Positions 46,980-64,000 of a DNA stretch of 64,000 nucleotides are shown here, in pieces (position 1 is the first letter of the stretch; every line of letters begins with the position of its first letter). Source of the DNA: Anadara kagoshimensis (Eukaryota > Mollusca > Bivalvia > Arcoida > Arcidae); assembly GCA_021292105.1 (NCBI GenBank), contig CM037871.1, forward strand, positions 36,943,854 to 37,007,853, written 5' to 3'. A program made the translations under genes and the position numbers. The notes under the pieces were generated by a model. That model was given only the letters and a program-made list of their open reading frames with translations. It made no database searches and was not told where the DNA came from.

Positions 46980-47720
46980 CTTTTATGGTATATTATAATA
47001 AAAATTTCAAATTTTCAGAAATTGTAAAAATAGTACATGTAATTATATTAAGTTAAATTGCATAAAAACAATTAAAAATATTGATAAATTAAAAAAAATC
47101 AGAAATGGCAAGTAAACTTCAAGAGGCGATGCCAAAAATGCGTATGTGCTGATTTAAAATATGGCAATGACCAGCCTAATATCTAGATTTTTAATGAATT
47201 TCGTTTTCGTTTAAGCCATGTTTGCTTTGACTGTCGATTCTTTCCAGAATCATGTCATAATACAGTGTTACGGCAGAAACGGATCTCGGTCAGTAGCGGA
47301 TCATTTTTTTCAAATAAATTAATTTTTTCCCTATCGTTTCAAATTTTCAGAAATTGTTAAAAAAAATTATTAAAAAGAATGAAACTAATAAAAAAATAAA
47401 TCAGTAGCGGGCCATTTTTTTTAAATAAAGTTAATTTTTCCCTATCGTTTCAAATTTTCAGAAATTGTAAAAAAAATATTTTATTAAAAAGAATAAAAAA
47501 ATAAAAAATAAATAAATAAATATACTAATAAATTGAAAAAAATCAACTTCAAAAGGTGATGACTCCACAATGCTAAAAATGCACATGATGTGCCGATTTA
47601 AAATAAGCAATAAACAATTGCCAGCTTGCTTCATATCTAGATTTTAATAAATTTCGTTTATGCGTTTATGCCATGGTTGCTTTGGATGTCTTTGATTCTT
47701 TGCCGAATCGTGTCATACTA
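46980..47720. repeat. diverged segmental duplication plus 118-bp internal tandem copy
   Basis: The block 46980-47260 recurs at 47440-47715: both have 'caaattttcagaaattgtaaaaa', a run of A-rich sequence, 'cttcaa.aggtgatg', 'aaaaatgc..atgtgc.gatttaaaata', 'tatctagatttt.aataaatttcgttt' and 'gccatg.ttgctttg'. Between them 'cagtagcggatcattttttt' to 'cagaaattgt' occurs twice, about 118 bp apart. Confidence 0.75.
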
Positions 47721-47769
47721 GAAAATGTTCTGAAACTACATGTATTATACAACTGTGTTTTCTTTCTGG

Positions 47770-47985
47770 CAATGGCGGTCGAGTGTTCTAAAGAGCGCAC
47801 TTACAGATCACACTGGCTATGTTCAAATCCGACTCGGTGGATCCTACTGCGAGAAAGTTTGTCAGTCCGCTTGTTGTAGTCTGTGGTTTTCTCTGGGGCA
47901 CTCCAGATTCCTCCATCATTCCTGAAATGACCATCTCGAAATAAGTGCGAATCCTAAGAGTAAAACACCATTACTCCACTCTTCA
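47770..47985 (+). mobile_element. SINE-like repeat family S2, forward copy
   Basis: A tRNA-like head ('ggcggtcgagtgttctaaagagc' as weak A box; 'atgttcaaatccgactcgg' as B box) is followed by 'gtctgtggttttctctggggcactccagattcc' and the tail 'gtaaaacaccattactccactc'. The two frames at 47673-47925 are part of it. Confidence 0.6.
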
Positions 47986-48069
47986 TACCTTAAGACCAAG
48001 ATCATGTGGAGGCAAATGACCCGAGTGCTTTAAGTTGTAGACTCCGGTGTTACTCTCAGATGGACTGCA

Positions 48070-49085
48070 AGGCATATCTTTGAGCAACAAATTTATTTGA
48101 CTATCTTCAAGAATAACTTATAACTGAATTGATACTAGGAAATGTTGTGATGGACTTTTGTACTCCTTGTGTCTCAAGTTACTTTGTGAGACTACATGAG
48201 GGGACAGACTTCAAAGTAAGATCTGATGTTAAAGATGACTGCCACAGATCAGAACAGAAGTAGCACAAAACATGCTTATTATAGCATGCAAAGATGGTCA
48301 ACTGGAATCCTTTGTATTGCGTCTCAAGTCACTTAACAAGACAACATGCTTTGGGCAGACTTCAACTTAAGATTAAGATCTAATGCATCAGATGACTGAC
48401 ACAGAACTAGCAACAGTTAGATGCTTATAGCATACCAGGATGCTTGAGTCACACCACCCATTGGATACATTTTATTGTGAAAGATGGTGCTCATCCAATG
48501 TCTGTAATTTTATAATCAATGGTGTTATGATATATTTATTTGTTTCTTATATGTCTCTCAGTCACCAGTAAGACTACATGCTTGAGAGACTTCACCTTCA
48601 TCCTATGTAACAGATGAATAAACATAGAACAAAAGTAAGATGATTAAAGCATAACAAGGTGCTTGAACTACACCACCCATTGAATGCCTCGCTCTGTAAG
48701 TGGGAGGTTGTGGTTCGAACCCCAACTGGGTCTGACCCCCAAGACTTGAAAGTGGGAAGTGATTGTTCTTTCACAAAGCACTCGGCATTACAAAATGAAA
48801 GTCACAGTTCTTTTGGAAGAGAACTTAAAAATAAATGAGGTCCTGCGTCATGGTGGGCTTGGCACAATATAGAACCCTGCTGTATAATGCCATCAGGGCA
48901 ACGCAAAGGCAAAATTTCTGCACCTCGCCTATAGCTGGCGACATCTTGATATAAGTGAAATATTCTTGACTTGGATGTTAAACACCATTATTCAACTCAA
49001 CTCCATTGGATACCATTTTATCATTCATTATAAATAGTGCTCATCCAATGTCTGTGGTTTTATAATCAGTGGTGTCAATATGTTT
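48070..49085. repeat. tandem repeat of about 230-370-bp units, interrupted by a SINE
   Basis: Diverged copies share 'ctcaagtcac...aagac.acatgctt', 'agacttcaac', 'agatgactg.cacaga', 'ttatagcata', 'gatgcttgagtcacaccacccattg', 'gtgctcatccaatgtctgt' and 'ttttataatca.tggtgt'. They start near 48130, 48300 and 48545. The third is split by the SINE at 48683-49002 and resumes at 49003. Confidence 0.75.
48683..49002 (+). mobile_element. SINE family S1, 5'-truncated, with TSD and empty-site evidence
   Basis: Aligns with the full-length copy at 53296-53643 from the middle of the tRNA-like head ('ctcgctctgtaagtgggagg', B box GGTTCGAACCCCAACTGG) to the tail ('gatgttaaacaccatta.tcaactcaact'). The 6-bp TSD CCATTG occurs at 48677-48682 and 49003-49008. 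The uninterrupted neighbouring repeat unit near 48465 ('caccacccattggatac') is the pre-insertion site. Confidence 0.85.
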
Positions 49086-49139
49086 TTTTTCTTTCTTCCT
49101 TATTGCAATGGTCTTTTGCGGCTGTTATTAAGTTTCTTC

Positions 49140-52100
49140 TGCTGTTAAGCAGCTGCAAAATTATATATTTTACCGCAAACATCACTCCAGCAGAGACATA
49201 AAATGCTTAGATAGAAATTGTCATTTCTGCTTTAAAGAAGGATCTTAAACTCAACCTAGGGCAATCAAGTTCTTTAACAAAATTAAATCAATCCAAAGAA
49301 ATTTAAAAATTAAAATCTGTGATTTTCACAGTCTGCAGAGAAATCATAAAAACAAATTTAGATCTTTTTTAAACTTTTAATTACAAAAATAGAGAATAAC
49401 AACTCCTCATCATCAACAGCTTAATGAAGCTACTCCTAGTCTACATATCCATAAAAGTTCAGCTACATTACATACGGTACAACATCAAATATTGCCAGAA
49501 GCCCTACACATCCAAAGTTTATCTTCATGTTTCACAATATTTACACATTATAAAATGAACCTCTCACAAAGTGCTAATTTAGTAAATAGTTTTTTGACTA
49601 GAAGTAAAAAAAACTGAACTTCATTTTTTTAATGTATTTTTCGGAAAAGAAATATATTGTCATCTTTTGAAGCATTTTAAAGAGGATGTTTGCTTTAAAA
49701 TGTCCCTGGTGTAAGTAAAATACATAAACCAAATATAAAATGCTATTTTATGAGCAAATTTGAATTATAAGTCAGAAACAATGTAAAATTCTAATTTTAA
49801 AGTTTCCACTTTAACTAGCGTTTATTTTTTTATTTTTTCAGAAATTCACAAAGTATACATCAAAGATAAAGAGGTATGCATTAACAATACAAAATTTAAT
49901 TCTTAAGAAGATTTTTAGTTATAAAATTTAATTCTTAGTCATCCTTGTTGAAAATATATCTTTGAAAATTTAGCTACCATTTCAGTTTTCTGACACCAAA
50001 AATGTATATTATGAAATGAGAAAATGCGATTTTAACCACTCATACAATATGGGAAAAGATAAAAACAGTACCCTGAAAATTTATATTTATTCTTCCACAA
50101 TTACTCTACAATACTATTAAACCATGATATAGTTGTTACAGAGTATGTTCACCAATATACAGAGAGCAAAATTTACAGAAAATTTAAAACTCTTGACATA
50201 TTTTAAGTCTGTCCTGCAGAAAATCAAACTCGGAAACAATATTTGATAAGAGTTCCTTTTGTACTCCTCACCTATAAAATTCTATATAAAAATTTAGAAA
50301 AATTATTTTTTACAGAAATGTTCAAAATTGCTTGATTCTGTCATTTTTAGACTTTTTAGTCAAAATTAAAATTTTAGTGGAGTCATTTCATTTTGATTTT
50401 AACTCTTTCCCAATATTTTTAATCTTTCCTCTAGAAAATTTAAACTTACGACATGATATTTTAAACGAGTCCTGTCATTTACATCACTTTATTTTTTAAA
50501 TCACAGTATCAATGTAAAATACAAAAGAACACCAATAAATTAAAAGTTGTTTTATTTAAATATTTTGGACGATTTTAGTCATTTTTGGTCCAAATAGGTC
50601 AATTTGGCACCACATAATGACTTAATACTCAAAAGTCCCATGTACTCTCAAGTCAATGAAGTTTTACTGTATAAATATGGTAAATCCAATCTGAATAACT
50701 TCAAAATAAACTAAAAGTAAATCAAGATATCACCAAATATTACTGAAATGAAATAGAGTCTCGTTCCATTTCTTTCTAAATTTTGAAGAACCTACTGAAA
50801 TATAAGTAACTCAAAATGGATTATAGCAAGGCACCACAGAAAACTACGAGTCAATACAATAATTCCCTTCTATTCAGCCAAAATAATGTCCCTTCCCTTC
50901 TAATTTGAATGGAGTTCCAAAGTATACAAATTTCAGAGCATTTTTCAATATTTATATTGGATCATTCCCATTATCATCACCAGGATTTACATGCAGTGTC
51001 AAAATCGGTATGTATTACTGAAACTGGAGATAATGTTATTTATAAAACTAAAAGGGCCATTATGACATAAAGGGAGCCTGAAATATTCCTAAATATTTTC
51101 AGTATTGTCCCAAAGTGTACTCATATTTTGTAGTAGCAAACCGGCAATACACTAGATGAACACACACACACACACACACACATACACACTTTTTCAGACC
51201 ATGTTGCTACTTTACTCAGCACAAACATTTTATCTCTTTCAAATCCTGAAAAAAAACCAGACTAAACCATATAAACTACTACACTCATCCAGTCATCATC
51301 ATCATCATCATCACCATGGTAACATGATCATTTATAATGGATTTCCAAGCAAGTTAAAAAGTGTCATACAACTTAAGGTATATTTACACATACATAAATT
51401 AATAGCACTGATATTCATGTCAAAGGTGAAAGGTCACCTGAGAGTCATCATAATTATTAAATACATGTTATAACAAACATCTGTTGCTATGCAACATAAA
51501 TGACTTTTTACAAATGTCATTTTAAATTTTGATTGCCATGGCAACAACCTTTTCTTTTTAGTTGACATCATTTGTAAGTTATAAATTTGTAAGTCCTGAA
51601 AAACATGTTTTCATAGCAACCAACTGAAGAAATAAATGTCCTCGGCATTGTTTAACGGCAAATATTTCTCAGAGAAACAAGTCATTCCACAAATATTAAG
51701 GACTCAGAGAAACAAGCCATTCCACAAATATTAAGGACTCGGAGAAACAAGTCATTCCAAAAATATTAAGGACTAAATGCCATTTACTTTCCTGTTATTA
51801 ATATTTTCTATGAAAAGCCACACTTGTTCTATATTAAGAAAATGAAAGTCAAACTACCGATGTATTTCAGACTACATTGATGTGCAGTGTACAGGAATGA
51901 TAATAGATCATGTAGCTGCACATGTTTACAATCATACATGCTATGTACAGCTTTATGTAATCCAAACAAAATAGAACAAATAGTCCCCGTGTCTTAAATG
52001 CATCAATAACTACTGTTACACTATTTTTTCACATAAAAAAGAACAGTATCACAAGATATATATATATATATATTATACTGAAGTCATGTGAGAGTCACAT

Positions 52101-52946
52101 GATCACTAGGGAGTGTTTCAGGTATGCTATCACAAGACAAAACAGTGTATTTGGGCAAGAAGGAAGTTAACAACAGCAACCAAGAAAACATCTATTTTTA
52201 TACATGATGTAACTTTTTAAATTTGGATAGTTTATATACTAGTGTAGCACAATGCCATTTTACTTTCAACTGCACATATTCTGGTCTGCAATAATATCTC
52301 ATCTGTTAATTAATGATCCATACCATAACCATTCATTATTGTTTTGTAAACAACACCAGTATCAAAGTCATTCTACCAAAACATTACAAATTGTTTTCAC
52401 TTGCAAAATCATGTCACAAAAACATTTCAAACTGTCTTGTTTTTAGTTGTTTTTTTACACTGTACACACCCAAAGAATATATGTTATTTCTTGGAAACAA
52501 CTTTCACATACTCTTATTTCATTTGTTTGTCTTGAGCATTTACGTCTTGTACTGTAAAATCCAAACAGGAGAAACACCATTCCCTTCCAAATAGAATTAT
52601 CAAACTCAAAATAATAACCTTCACTAGACATTTTGTCCCTACACTATTCAAACCTGGCAATCAACATGACATTCTGTTCCAGCACTTGTCTAATAAACCA
52701 GTACTTTTAACCAACAACATTGATAAAAGTAATATTTCAAAGTTGAATCAAAATTTAAAGATCCTTGAGATCGTACTTTCATCCATCTACTCGTCAGAAC
52801 AGTTCCAGCGTTAGAGAACTTGTCTCAAGTCAAAACGCTGGACTAGCTCCAGTCTCCAGTTAATTAAGCCTCATTCTGCTGCCACAACACACAAGGTGGT
52901 ATCAGTGAATTCAGTTTGATTTCTGTTCCCATATGATTTACTCCAA
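49140..52946 (-). other. probable 3' UTR and downstream flank of groucho/TLE
   Basis: Directly follows the stop codon on the minus strand. It is uniformly AT-rich with many ATTTA-like motifs on the transcribed strand, and lacks the MITEs and SINEs that are dense on either side. Groucho/TLE transcripts commonly have long 3' UTRs. I could not choose a polyadenylation site: several TTTATT (AATAAA on minus) occur. It includes an (AC)n run at about 51164-51187, a (CAT)n run near 51296 and an (AT)n run near 52058. The His-rich frame at 51156-51473 is a by-product of the first two. Confidence 0.4.
51668..51773. repeat. 35-bp tandem repeat, 3 copies
   Basis: CTCAGAGAAACAAGTCATTC plus 'cacaaatattaaggac' three times in a row, starting at 51668, 51703 and 51738, nearly identical. 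Confidence 0.92.
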
Positions 52947-63670
<10,724 letters not shown>

Positions 63671-64000
63671 CTACATAAGTACTATGTATCATACAGACAG
63701 ATGAAGAAGGAGGTTAGTAGACATGTATAAATATTACAGCTCCAGCTCAATCACTAACGATTCCCAAAATCACCAAAAAACTGAAATTTTTTCTAATCTA
63801 TTTTTCCAAAATTCTTTTCAAATAATCCGAAACTTATTTCACCATTTTTGAAATTTTATTGTTTGACAAGATGTTTGAAAATGATGTTATTAACTTTTTA
63901 TGTTAATTTTAGTATCCATTTTATTTATTTATTTAGTTATTTTAGGTTCTAGGAAAGACTTAAACTTTATTCAAAGTCACATCACAATGACACCTTGTAT
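63671..64000 (-). other. groucho/TLE intron, runs off the right edge
   Basis: AT-rich with no further TLE-like coding sequence. The upstream SP, CcN, GP and Q exons are expected beyond 64000. Confidence 0.7.

Noticed and set aside
51156-51473. 105-codon frame with Thr-His and poly-His runs
   Set aside because: Translation of (AC)n and (CAT)n microsatellites in the likely groucho 3' UTR, on the opposite strand.

Overview
The window looks like nuclear genomic DNA of a marine mollusc, most likely a bivalve. It is AT-rich, has long gene-poor stretches, introns of 0.5-3.6 kb, tRNA-derived SINEs, and dispersed repeats rich in TGACCTTGACC and 'tcaggtgagct' motifs of the kind I know from bivalve genomes. 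The species assignment is inference; no host gene here is species-diagnostic.

Layout. (1) 1-1107, minus strand: the 5' coding exon of a TRIM-type RING/B-box/coiled-coil protein, running off the left edge. (2) About 1.1-49 kb: roughly 48 kb in which I find no convincing protein gene. It holds SINEs with target-site duplications (TSDs), MITE-like elements with terminal inverted repeats, two families of very short (about 52-60 bp) foldback elements, minisatellites with periods of about 20, 30, 84, 100 and 145 bp, and diverged segmental duplications. (3) About 49.1-52.95 kb: the probable long 3' UTR and downstream flank of the next gene. (4) 52947-63670, minus strand: nine consecutive coding exons of a Groucho/TLE transcriptional corepressor. 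They cover the end of the SP-rich linker and the complete WD40 beta-propeller to the stop codon. The 5' exons (Q, GP, CcN and most of the SP region) lie to the right of the window. Exon phases join without a break.

The two genes are unrelated in function: one is a putative E3 ligase or cytoplasmic TRIM protein, the other a nuclear corepressor. They are on the same strand, so the intervening space is downstream of groucho and upstream of TRIM.

Most striking signals: (a) two perfect palindromes of 106 and 122 bp, which are head-to-head dimers of a 56-60 bp foldback unit and carry 4-bp TSDs around the whole dimer; (b) a second tiny foldback family whose three intact copies each carry a perfect 6-bp TSD, one of them inside a tRNA-like A box; (c) a 2.1-kb repeat in a groucho intron whose nine 145-bp monomers mostly carry a DR0 nuclear-receptor motif; (d) a SINE insertion dated and bounded by an empty site in a neighbouring tandem copy.
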